A DNA stretch of 5,178 bases, taken from an uncultured bacterium (GTDB lineage: Bacteria > Bacillota > Clostridia > Oscillospirales > Oscillospiraceae). Shown in pieces: positions 1 through 5,178 of this stretch. The stretch's first letter is position 1. Each line of letters starts with the position of its first letter. The notes beneath the pieces are model-generated. The model was given only the letters and a program-made list of their open reading frames with translations. It was not told where the DNA came from and made no database searches. The stretch spans positions 1-5,178 of the forward strand of contig CAJMQD010000091.1 of NCBI GenBank assembly GCA_905215425.1, written 5' to 3'. A program made the translations under genes and the position numbers.

Positions 1-731
1 CCCCCGTCATGCGGGACGCCCAGAACAAGATGTCCAAGCGCCACGGCGACCCCTCTTACGAGGATCTGAAGGCCCAGGGATACCTCACCGAGGCCATCCT
101 GAACTATGTGGCGCTGCTGGGGTGGTCCCCCCGGGGCGAGCTGGCGGAGCAGGAGATCTTCGACCTGAAGGGTCTGGTGGACGCCTTTGATCTGGGCGGC
201 GTGTCCAAGTCCCCCGCCATCTTCGACATTGACAAGCTGACCCACTTCAACGCCCTGTATCTGCGGGCCATGACTCCGGAACAGTTCCTGGCGGTGGCAG
301 AGCCCTACATCAAGCAGGGCTGCAAGAACTGCGACCCCGCCCTCATCGCCCCCCTGCTCCAGGCCCGGTGCGAGAAGCTCACCGAGATCCCGGAGAAGGT
401 GGACTTCTTCGACCAGCTGCCCGATTACGACATCGGCCTGTTCAACAACAAGAAGTCCAAGTGTAATCCCGATGTAGCCCAGGAAATGCTCAGCGCAGCT
501 GTTACGGTGCTGGGTGCGGTACACACCTGGAACGAGTGGAATATCAAAGAGGTGCTCAGCGGTCTGGCCGAGGGCATTGACGTGAAGCTTGCTACTCTGA
601 TGTGGCCCGTGCGCATCGCGGCCGCCGGCAAGGCGGTTACCCCCGGCGGCGCTGTGGAGATCTGCCACATTCTGGGGCAGGAGGAGACCATCCGCCGGCT
701 GAAGATCGGTCTGGAGAAGCTGAAGGGCTAA
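1..731 (+). CDS. gltX: Glutamyl-tRNA synthetase, C-terminal half (5' end outside window)
   Basis: Class I aminoacyl-tRNA synthetase that charges tRNA with glutamate in the cytoplasm. The reading frame is open from base 3, so the ATG at 9 is an internal methionine and the Rossmann catalytic core with the HIGH motif lies upstream of the window. About 242 residues are visible. The class I signature KMSKR, in the context QNKMSKRHGDP (bases 21-53), binds ATP in this family. It is followed by the family block ILNYVALLGWSP and the segment GVSKSPAIFDIDKL, which lead into the helical anticodon-binding domain. The C-terminus has the typical LMWPVRIAAAGK and ILGQEETIRRL segments of GltX and ends in TAA at 729-731. 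A strong terminator follows after 20 bases, so gltX ends its transcription unit. Whether the enzyme is discriminating or also charges tRNA-Gln cannot be judged from this half. A/T-ending codons become more frequent after about base 463. Confidence 0.96.
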   Translation, partial: PVMRDAQNKMSKRHGDPSYEDLKAQGYLTEAILNYVALLGWSPRGELAEQEIFDLKGLVDAFDLGGVSKSPAIFDIDKLTHFNALYLRAMTPEQFLAVAEPYIKQGCKNCDPALIAPLLQARCEKLTEIPEKVDFFDQLPDYDIGLFNNKKSKCNPDVAQEMLSAAVTVLGAVHTWNEWNIKEVLSGLAEGIDVKLATLMWPVRIAAAGKAVTPGGAVEICHILGQEETIRRLKIGLEKLKG

Positions 732-751
732 GCGCATAGCAAATATAAACG

Positions 752-792
752 GAGCGGACACGGCAATTTGCCGTGTCCGCTCTTGCTTTTTT
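752..792 (+). terminator. Intrinsic terminator of gltX
   Basis: A 12-bp perfect stem pairs 752-763 with 771-782. It can be extended by three more pairs in CAATTTG around a very small loop. A T-rich run (TTGCTTTTTT, 783-792) follows. It begins 20 bases after the gltX stop codon and is a textbook Rho-independent terminator. Confidence 0.93.
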
Positions 793-811
793 CGGGGGCG
801 CTTGATACAAT
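783..811 (+). promoter_or_regulatory. Probable promoter of the small membrane-protein gene
   Basis: The hexamer TACAAT (806-811, five of six to TATAAT) is preceded by TGA, giving an extended -10 element (TGaTACAAT). Seventeen bases upstream lies TTGCTT (783-788), a weak -35 that sits in the T-tract of the gltX terminator. Transcription would start near 818, giving a leader of about 30 bases before the ATG at 849. The terminator directly upstream means that the gene needs its own promoter, which supports the call. The -35 match is poor. Confidence 0.5.
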
Positions 812-848
812 CAAAGTGTAATCATTCATTTGTAAGGAGGAAGCATAA

Positions 849-1124
849 ATGGCATTTTCTTTCTTTTTCGGATTTATCGCCTTTGTGGTACAGCTGTATG
901 TCCTGTGTGCCTATGCAGACCGTTTTCGTAAATTGCCCTGCCTTTCCCTCTTGCTGATGGAGGTGCTGCCGTTGGGCGGCGCAGTGTATTATGCGGTCCG
1001 GCGGCCGAAGGTGCCCTATCTGGGCTGGCAGTTTGGTGGGACGATGTGTCTGTGGATTGCAGGCGGCATCCTTTTGGGGTGCTTATTGGCTTGGGGCGCT
1101 TATGCCATCGGCAGACGCCGGTGA
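849..1124 (+). CDS. Small hydrophobic membrane protein of unknown function (91 aa)
   Basis: I do not recognise this family. The ATG at 849 is well supported: AAGGAGG at 834-840 lies 8 bases upstream, and no competing start lies nearby. Three hydrophobic stretches are visible: residues about 3-22 (very Phe-rich), about 31-50, and about 62-87. They are separated by short basic loops (DRFRK at 24-28 and RRPK at 51-54), and the protein ends GRRR. No catalytic or metal-binding motif is apparent; the three cysteines at 20, 31 and 67 and the fourth at 78 are scattered. The gene stands alone between two terminators, so neighbours give no clue to function. Its A/T-ending codons are more frequent than in the flanking housekeeping genes. 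An inner-membrane protein is the safe conclusion. That it is translated rests on the strong ribosome binding site, terminator and hydrophobic pattern. Confidence 0.78.
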   Translation: MAFSFFFGFIAFVVQLYVLCAYADRFRKLPCLSLLLMEVLPLGGAVYYAVRRPKVPYLGWQFGGTMCLWIAGGILLGCLLAWGAYAIGRRR

Positions 1125-1155
1125 TCAAGGAGCCTTGGATTCTGCATCTATCGCG

Positions 1156-1198
1156 AAAAAATCCCGGTCTGTGCAGCAGTCACAGACCGGGATTTTTT
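1156..1198. terminator. Bidirectional intrinsic terminator between convergent genes
   Basis: A perfect 18-bp inverted repeat pairs 1156-1173 with 1181-1198 around a 7-base loop (1174-1180). One end is A6 and the other T6, so each strand yields a GC-rich hairpin followed by six T residues. It lies 31 bases after the stop of the small membrane-protein gene on the plus strand. On the minus strand it begins within the TAA stop codon (1197-1199) of the rRNA methyltransferase gene. It therefore should terminate both convergent transcripts. Confidence 0.95.
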
Positions 1199-2027
1199 AT
1201 GCTCTTTGATACACATGGATGTCAAAGCCCACTTGGGTGTCCAGACAGGTCAGGGTCCGAAGGCGGTCGACCCCCTCTTTGGGCGTCTTCCACGCATAGG
1301 GGGTCATGCCGAACAGAGCCATAATGTCCTCGGTCCGGTCGATCTTGGCGGAAAAACGCAGGGGAAGGGTCTCCCGATGGACAAAGCCGGGGTAATCCTC
1401 GGTCTTGACCGGATTTTCATAGGGCTGGTCGTACAGCACCTGTTTCAGTTCCCAAAGATGCTGGGATGAGGGCACCACATAGAGGAAATACCCGCCGGGC
1501 ATCAGAACGCGGGCGAACTCCTCTGTCGCCAGAGGGGAAAAGACATTTACCAGCAGCTGTACGGTGTTGTCCTCCAGGGGCAGGTGATACACCGACCCCA
1601 CGGCGAACTCCCCCTGAGGCAATCGGCGGGCGGCCCGCTTCAGGGCGAACTTGGACAGGTCCACTCCGGCGATCCTGGGTGTATGTCCGGCTTCCATGAG
1701 GGCCCGGCAGAGTCCGGCGGTGTAGTAACCCTCGCCGCAGCCGCTGTCCAGCAGGGCGGGGGATGGGCTGTCCGCCAGCAGGCGGAGGGTCAGAGCGGTG
1801 AGGGCCTCCCGCAGGGGGGCGTAGTAGCCCCGGTCCAGGAAGGCGGAGCGGGCAGCCACCATGGCCTTGTCATCGCCGGGATTCTTAGAGTGTTTCTTGT
1901 TGGCGGGCAGCAGGTGGGTATAGCCCTCTCGGGCGATGTCAAAGCTGTGGCCCTGAGGACAGGTATAACTGCGCTCCCCGCGGTTAAGAGGAGCCTGGCA
2001 CAGGGGACAGCGGAATAAGCTGGTCAT
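1197..2027 (-). CDS. rlmA: 23S rRNA (guanine-N1)-methyltransferase, RlmA family
   Basis: S-adenosylmethionine-dependent enzyme that methylates N1 of a guanine in helix 35 of 23S rRNA (G745 for RlmA(I), G748 for RlmA(II), E. coli numbering). Counting from the ATG at 2027, the 276-residue protein begins with a zinc finger, C7-x2-C10-x12-C23-x3-H27, then the family stretch FDIAREGYTHLLP and a KNPGD segment. The SAM-binding motif I, LLDSGCGEGYY, is at about 92-102, with the acidic GVDLSK motif near 121-126. The C-terminal MTPYAWK (about 241-247) is also shared with RlmA. Length and order match E. coli RlmA closely. A GTG at 2034-2036 would add three residues, but GAGGTG overlaps it and is ideally placed as Shine-Dalgarno for the ATG, so I prefer the ATG. 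Gram-positive members are usually RlmA(II), so G748 is the likelier target, but the sequence alone does not settle this. The gene is monocistronic between its own promoter and the shared terminator. Confidence 0.93.
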   Translation of the reverse strand: MTSLFRCPLCQAPLNRGERSYTCPQGHSFDIAREGYTHLLPANKKHSKNPGDDKAMVAARSAFLDRGYYAPLREALTALTLRLLADSPSPALLDSGCGEGYYTAGLCRALMEAGHTPRIAGVDLSKFALKRAARRLPQGEFAVGSVYHLPLEDNTVQLLVNVFSPLATEEFARVLMPGGYFLYVVPSSQHLWELKQVLYDQPYENPVKTEDYPGFVHRETLPLRFSAKIDRTEDIMALFGMTPYAWKTPKEGVDRLRTLTCLDTQVGFDIHVYQRA

Positions 2028-2033
2028 CAGATT

Positions 2034-2039
2034 CACCTC
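2034..2039 (-). promoter_or_regulatory. rlmA: Ribosome binding site that decides the rlmA start
   Basis: GAGGTG, read on the minus strand from 2039 to 2034, ends 6 bases before the ATG at 2027-2025. It matches the anti-Shine-Dalgarno CACCTCC. The alternative GTG start at 2036-2034 lies inside this element and has only a weak purine run upstream. Confidence 0.65.
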
Positions 2040-2045
2040 ATCTCT

Positions 2046-2074
2046 ATTATGACAGATTTTCCGGCAGATGGCAA
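2046..2074 (-). promoter_or_regulatory. rlmA: Sigma-A-type promoter of rlmA
   Basis: On the minus strand the -35 TTGCCA (2074-2069, five of six to TTGACA) and the -10 CATAAT (2051-2046, five of six to TATAAT) are separated by exactly 17 bases. Transcription should start near 2039, only about a dozen bases before the ATG at 2027, giving a very short leader. It lies downstream of the hairpin that ends the SLH gene, consistent with rlmA being a separate unit. Confidence 0.78.
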
Positions 2075-2090
2075 ATAAAAGTGGATGTGG

Positions 2091-2131
2091 ATATAGAAAC
2101 CCCCTGGGCGGCCATAGCCGCCCAGGGGGTT
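2091..2131 (-). terminator. Probable terminator of the permease-SLH operon
   Basis: A perfect 15-bp, GC-rich inverted repeat pairs 2117-2131 with 2098-2112 around a 4-base loop (2113-2116). It begins 17 bases after the SLH stop codon. On the minus strand the 3' side is followed by TTTCTATAT, where the first T residues are shared with the stem. The T-tract is poorer than in the other two terminators of this window, but the stem is very stable. Confidence 0.75.
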
Positions 2132-2148
2132 AGAGAGAAGCGGAAGCT

Positions 2149-4437
2149 TTAGTTGGCGACCACGATCCGGACCTTCTCGCCGATGGGATCGAGATAGACG
2201 GTCAGGTCGTTGGAGAAGGCCTTGCAGGCGGCCAGACGGGCAGAGCCGGAGTCCTCGGTGAACCAGCTCTTGGTGGCGGCCTTGTAGCACTCCACCTTGT
2301 CGGATACCTGATAGGTCTTGCTGCCGGAGCGGAGATAGAAGGTGCCCTGGTTTTCGAAGAAGTCAGTGGGGGAGACCTTCTTCAGCTCGGTCAGCTCGAT
2401 GACGGAAGCGGCCTTGGGAGTACCGTCCAGATCGCCGAAGCCTGCGGCCACACCGCCGAAGCCGCCGTCCTTGAAGCTGAAGGCGGCGATGTGGGTGCCC
2501 ATGCCGCCGGTGCCGTTGGCCACGGAGACGGTCTGGTTGGTATAGGTCATCTCAGAGCCGCCGGTCTGCTCGCCCCGGGTCAGCTTGCCGTAGACATAGG
2601 CGTCGCCGGTGACAGCCTTCAGGATAAGGTAGTCCACCATATTGGAGGAGTTCAGGTGGTAGCTGGCGATGCTGTTGGCGGAGATGGAGTCCACGACCAG
2701 TCCGCTCAGGTCGATCTGGGCCATGGCGCTGCCCACCTGCTCATACAGACGGACGCCGGCGGTAACCGTGTAGCTGCCCAGAGTCATGTTTTTCAGGTTC
2801 AGCTCGCCGGGAGCGGCGGAGGAGGCCAGCTTGCTGGCGTAGATCCGGCCCCGGGAAGAGGAGGAGATGGTGACCAGCTGGTTCTCCACGTTGCTGCCGC
2901 TGATCTCACGGTCGCTCTTCAGCTCGATAGAGCCGCCGGCGGGAAGGAACACAGTAGCGGTGCTGCCGCTGACCATGCCGATGGCGGAGGAGCGGACGGA
3001 GGACTTGGCCATACCGGCCACCTTGCCGTCGGACGTGAGCAGTAGGGAGACCACATCGCCCACGCTGAAGTCCTTCACCGTGTCCCAGGCGCTCTCCAGC
3101 ACGGGGAAGGAGTGTCCCAGTACGGTGATGGTCTCCGGGGCCTTGGCGCTGGGGGCGGCGTCCTCGTACACGCAGGTCAGGTGCAGGTCGGAGACGATCA
3201 GGGTGTTGTTGATGCTGTCGTAAGTGACCACATCGTAGGGCTTGATGTCGCTCATGGAGATGGCCTGGCGGTTTTTCTGGATCTTATAGCCGGTGGCTCC
3301 CCCAGTGAGGGACAGGAACATGGTGCTGTTGGCGCTGCCGGTCACTACGATGGCGTCGGAGTCGGCGGAGGTGCCGGTGGCGGCATAGACGGCCACTACC
3401 TTGCCCCGCTCAGAGAACAGAGTGACCTGTGTGCCGGAGGACAGGGAGGGGTAGGCGGACAGGTAAGTGCTGGACTCCGTCTTGTCAGAGGTGTAAACCG
3501 GCGTGTTGGCGGAGATGGCGTACTGCTTGCCGTTGGTGCCCTTTACATAGGAGGGCTGAGCGCTGCCGGACAGAGTGACCGTGACGGAGGAGGAGTCGTC
3601 GGGGACGAAGGTGACCAGCTCCTTCTTGTCGTTGACCACCAGGGCGCCCCGCTTGCCCTGGAGTCCGGTGGGCTTTACGCCTTCGGCGTGGGGGAGATAG
3701 GTGCCGTTGGAGGTGCGCACAGCGCCGTCGTACTGACCGTCCTCGCTGGTCACATTGACTGCCAGCAGCACAATGTTATTGCTGACGGTGCCCAGGGTGG
3801 AGTAGTACTCGCTGCCGCTGCCTGTTTTGCAGCTCAGGGCGTTGACAAACAGTTGAGCGGCCTGGGCGCGGGTAATGGGGGCATTATAGTTAGCGGTAAT
3901 GCCGTCAGACAGGCCGATGGATTTGGCCTTGTTCATGTAGCTCTGGGGCCAGAGGGCGCCCACCTGCTCGCTGGAGTAGCCCAGCACCCGGATGAGAATG
4001 GTGGCGGCTTGGGCAAAGGTGATTTTGGAATCCGGCTCAAACTTGCCGTTGCCCACGCCGGAGATCAGAGGGGTGGAGGACTTCTCACCGTCGGCGACTG
4101 TGGTGGACGCGGCAAGGTTGACATAGCCCAGGGCCCAGTGCTTGGCGGTGACATCGGAGAAGATGGCGCGGGTGGACTGCAGAGGCACCTGATCCCCCTT
4201 CTGCATGAACTTGACCACCATGGTACAGAACTCGGCCCGGGTCAGGTTGGCCCCGGGGTTAAAGTGGCTGCCGCCCACGCCGGCTACTACGCCCATCAGA
4301 TGCAGCACGTCGGCATTGACCGCTGTGGCGGCGTCAGTGACGTCAGAGAAGGAGGAATTGACCGCTCCCGCCGGGAGGGCCATTCCCACCGCCAGGGCGG
4401 CGGCCAGGAACAGACTAAAAAGACGTTTACATTTCAT
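2149..4437 (-). CDS. Secreted S-layer-homology (SLH) domain protein with beta-rich repeat region (762 aa)
   Basis: Exported cell-wall protein. Residues 1-25 form a signal peptide: basic MKCKR, a hydrophobic Leu/Ala core, and an AGA|V-type cleavage site near 25. Three SLH repeats follow, at about 29-82, 93-153 and 158-202. They show the family's FSDV openings at 30-33 and 93-96 and the motif variants LTRAE (65-69), ITFAQ (139-143) and ITRAQ (188-192). In known SLH proteins these domains bind pyruvylated secondary cell wall polymer and hold the protein on the surface. Residues 205-762 are Ser/Gly/Thr/Val-rich and look beta-structured, with several diverged copies of one module. I recognise no enzymatic motif, LPXTG anchor or C-terminal membrane helix. 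The ATG at 4437 is set by AAGGAG (4453-4448), 10 bases upstream. That element begins on the last base of the upstream permease stop codon, so the two genes are probably translationally coupled. Function beyond wall attachment is unknown; a structural S-layer role or a partner of the exporter are both possible. Confidence 0.93.
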   Translation of the reverse strand: MKCKRLFSLFLAAALAVGMALPAGAVNSSFSDVTDAATAVNADVLHLMGVVAGVGGSHFNPGANLTRAEFCTMVVKFMQKGDQVPLQSTRAIFSDVTAKHWALGYVNLAASTTVADGEKSSTPLISGVGNGKFEPDSKITFAQAATILIRVLGYSSEQVGALWPQSYMNKAKSIGLSDGITANYNAPITRAQAAQLFVNALSCKTGSGSEYYSTLGTVSNNIVLLAVNVTSEDGQYDGAVRTSNGTYLPHAEGVKPTGLQGKRGALVVNDKKELVTFVPDDSSSVTVTLSGSAQPSYVKGTNGKQYAISANTPVYTSDKTESSTYLSAYPSLSSGTQVTLFSERGKVVAVYAATGTSADSDAIVVTGSANSTMFLSLTGGATGYKIQKNRQAISMSDIKPYDVVTYDSINNTLIVSDLHLTCVYEDAAPSAKAPETITVLGHSFPVLESAWDTVKDFSVGDVVSLLLTSDGKVAGMAKSSVRSSAIGMVSGSTATVFLPAGGSIELKSDREISGSNVENQLVTISSSSRGRIYASKLASSAAPGELNLKNMTLGSYTVTAGVRLYEQVGSAMAQIDLSGLVVDSISANSIASYHLNSSNMVDYLILKAVTGDAYVYGKLTRGEQTGGSEMTYTNQTVSVANGTGGMGTHIAAFSFKDGGFGGVAAGFGDLDGTPKAASVIELTELKKVSPTDFFENQGTFYLRSGSKTYQVSDKVECYKAATKSWFTEDSGSARLAACKAFSNDLTVYLDPIGEKVRIVVAN
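2152..3702 (-). repeat. Diverged protein-level repeats in the C-terminal region of the SLH protein
   Basis: By eye, one beta-hairpin pattern (hydrophobic strand, turn containing D/N/G/S, hydrophobic strand) recurs about seven times in residues 246-762. Examples are RGALVVNDKKELVTFVP (263-279), GTQVTLFSERGKVVAVYA (335-352), PYDVVTYDSINNTLIVSD (400-417), GDVVSLLLTSDGKVAGM (460-476), QLVTISSSSRGRIYASKL (520-537), SIASYHLNSSNMVDYLILK (589-607) and DLTVYLDPIGEKVRIVV (744-760). Spacing between the first six is about 59-73 residues. Most copies are preceded by a strand of the form Y-x-I/V, such as KQYAISANTPVY, GYKIQKNRQAIS and KTYQVSDKVECY. DNA-level identity between copies is not obvious, so this is old protein duplication and not a recent DNA repeat. 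Confidence 0.5.
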
Positions 4438-4455
4438 ACGGTTATCTCTCCTTTA
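4438..4455 (-). promoter_or_regulatory. Stop/Shine-Dalgarno overlap coupling the permease and SLH genes
   Basis: The permease stop TAA (4455-4453) shares its last A with the Shine-Dalgarno AAGGAG (4453-4448) of the SLH gene, whose ATG begins at 4437. A terminating ribosome would be positioned directly on the next initiation site. No room exists here for a separate promoter, although one inside the permease coding region cannot be excluded. Confidence 0.8.
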
Positions 4456-5178
4456 TTCGGCTCTCAGCGCCACGACGGGCTGCAGGCCAGAGGCCTTGAT
4501 GGCGGGGTACATACCGAAAATAATGCCCAGAATGATCGAGATGGCGGCAGCGCCGAAGGTGATGCCGACGCTGGGGAACATGATAGCGCCAAACGACAGC
4601 TTGCATACGATCAAGGTGCCGATATAGCCCACGATGATCCCGAAGATACCGCCGATGCCGCAGATCATGGCGGCTTCGATCAGAAATTGAATGATGATGC
4701 TGCGGCGCTCTGCGCCGATGGCCTTGCGGATACCAATCTCGCGGGTACGCTCCGTCACGGTGACCAGCATGATATTCATGATGCCGATACCGCCCACCAG
4801 CAGAGAGATGGCGGCGATACCGCCCAGAAAACGCTGCTGCATGGCGGTGGCCTCGTTCTGGCTGTCCTGCCAATCGCTGGGGGCGCTTACGTCGGACCAG
4901 CCGGAGTTCTCGTTGATGATGGTGGACAGGTAGGAGCGCAGATTGGCCATAACGTCCTTGATATCATCCTTGGTCTTGGCGCAGACCACATACTCGCTGA
5001 TGGATTCGTTGTTGTTGAAATACCGGGTCATGGTATACGGAATCAGCACCATGCGGTCTTTGCGCTTGATCTCGTTTTTGATCCACTGGCCGTCGTCGCC
5101 GGTGCCGGTGTTAACCCCGGCGGCTTTGCTCTGATACACGCCCACCACCAGGAAGGGAGTGCCGTTCAGGGTGATGGT
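4453..5178 (-). CDS. MacB/FtsX-type ABC transporter permease, C-terminal part (5' end outside window)
   Basis: Membrane subunit of a MacB-family (type VII) ABC exporter. The frame is open to the window edge, beginning TITLNGTPFLVVGVYQSK, so the GTG at 5148 is an internal valine. The first transmembrane helix and much of the extracytoplasmic domain are missing. The visible 241 residues contain the end of the MacB-type extracytoplasmic domain (about 1-115), then a helix at about 119-141 (LLVGGIGIMNIMLVTV). The cytoplasmic family signature ERTREIGIRKAIGA (about 143-156), which contacts the ATPase, follows. Two more helices lie at about 172-194 and 205-227, and the protein ends with the MYPAIKAS...PVVALRAE tail typical of MacB/YknZ/LolC-like permeases. 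These permeases transmit ATP-driven motion to the extracytoplasmic side to drive export of peptides, lipids or toxins. The ATPase, and any MacA-like adaptor, would be expected just upstream outside the window; whether the ATPase is fused to this permease cannot be seen. The SLH gene follows by 15 bases in the same operon. Confidence 0.94.
   Translation of the reverse strand, partial: TITLNGTPFLVVGVYQSKAAGVNTGTGDDGQWIKNEIKRKDRMVLIPYTMTRYFNNNESISEYVVCAKTKDDIKDVMANLRSYLSTIINENSGWSDVSAPSDWQDSQNEATAMQQRFLGGIAAISLLVGGIGIMNIMLVTVTERTREIGIRKAIGAERRSIIIQFLIEAAMICGIGGIFGIIVGYIGTLIVCKLSFGAIMFPSVGITFGAAAISIILGIIFGMYPAIKASGLQPVVALRAE

Noticed and set aside
732..848. Possible tRNA or small RNA after gltX
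   Set aside because: Only a simple terminator hairpin and promoter-like hexamers are present. No cloverleaf or other conserved RNA structure is visible.
991..1324. Two further open frames on the plus strand overlapping the end of the small membrane-protein gene
   Set aside because: Both run through the strong bidirectional terminator, lack ribosome binding sites and overlap genes with better support.
1584..2018. 144-codon open frame on the plus strand, antisense to rlmA
   Set aside because: It lies entirely within the well-supported RlmA coding region, has low-complexity Gly/Gln/Val-rich translation typical of a GC-rich shadow frame, and has no convincing ribosome binding site.
2037..2148. 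Possible regulatory RNA or riboswitch between the SLH gene and rlmA
   Set aside because: The stretch is fully explained by the operon terminator and the rlmA promoter. The predicted rlmA leader is far too short for a riboswitch.
2491..3045. 184-codon open frame on the plus strand, antisense to the SLH gene
   Set aside because: The Gly/Ala/Val/His-rich composition is an artefact of the complementary strand of a GC-rich gene. No domain or start signal supports it.
4442..4873. 143-codon frame on the minus strand overlapping the permease gene
   Set aside because: Its Arg/His-rich translation is a frame-shifted reading of the MacB-type permease, whose own frame carries clear family motifs.

Overview
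The window looks like a piece of chromosome from a GC-rich, low-spore-type Firmicute, most likely an anaerobic Clostridia member of the Oscillospiraceae type (Flavonifractor, Oscillibacter, Lawsonibacter and relatives). This rests on the high GC content, the strong C/G bias at third codon positions, strong AGGAGG-type ribosome binding sites, intrinsic terminators, and a secreted S-layer-homology (SLH) protein beside a MacB-type exporter permease. The genus assignment is inference.

Layout: (1) 1-731, plus strand, the C-terminal half of glutamyl-tRNA synthetase (gltX), closed by a strong intrinsic terminator. (2) 849-1124, plus strand, a 91-residue unrecognised membrane protein with its own ribosome binding site and a probable promoter that begins in the T-tract of the gltX terminator. 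(3) A near-perfect symmetrical hairpin at 1156-1198 serves both this gene and the convergent gene on the other strand. (4) 1197-2027, minus strand, an RlmA-family 23S rRNA guanine-N1 methyltransferase with zinc finger, behind a well-formed sigma-A-type promoter at 2046-2074. (5) 2149-4437, minus strand, a 762-residue exported protein with three SLH repeats and a long beta-rich C-terminal region that appears to be built of diverged repeats. (6) 4453-5178, minus strand, the C-terminal part of a MacB/FtsX-type ABC transporter permease, running off the window.

The permease and SLH genes are separated by 15 bases, and the Shine-Dalgarno of the SLH gene starts at the last base of the permease stop codon, so they are almost certainly one operon. 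A MacB-type mechanotransmission permease co-expressed with a cell-wall-anchored SLH protein is the most interesting biology here: it suggests an exporter with an envelope partner, in a cell that probably has no outer membrane. The other three genes are housekeeping or unknown and look independently transcribed. No tRNA, rRNA, CRISPR array, insertion sequence or phage feature was seen.
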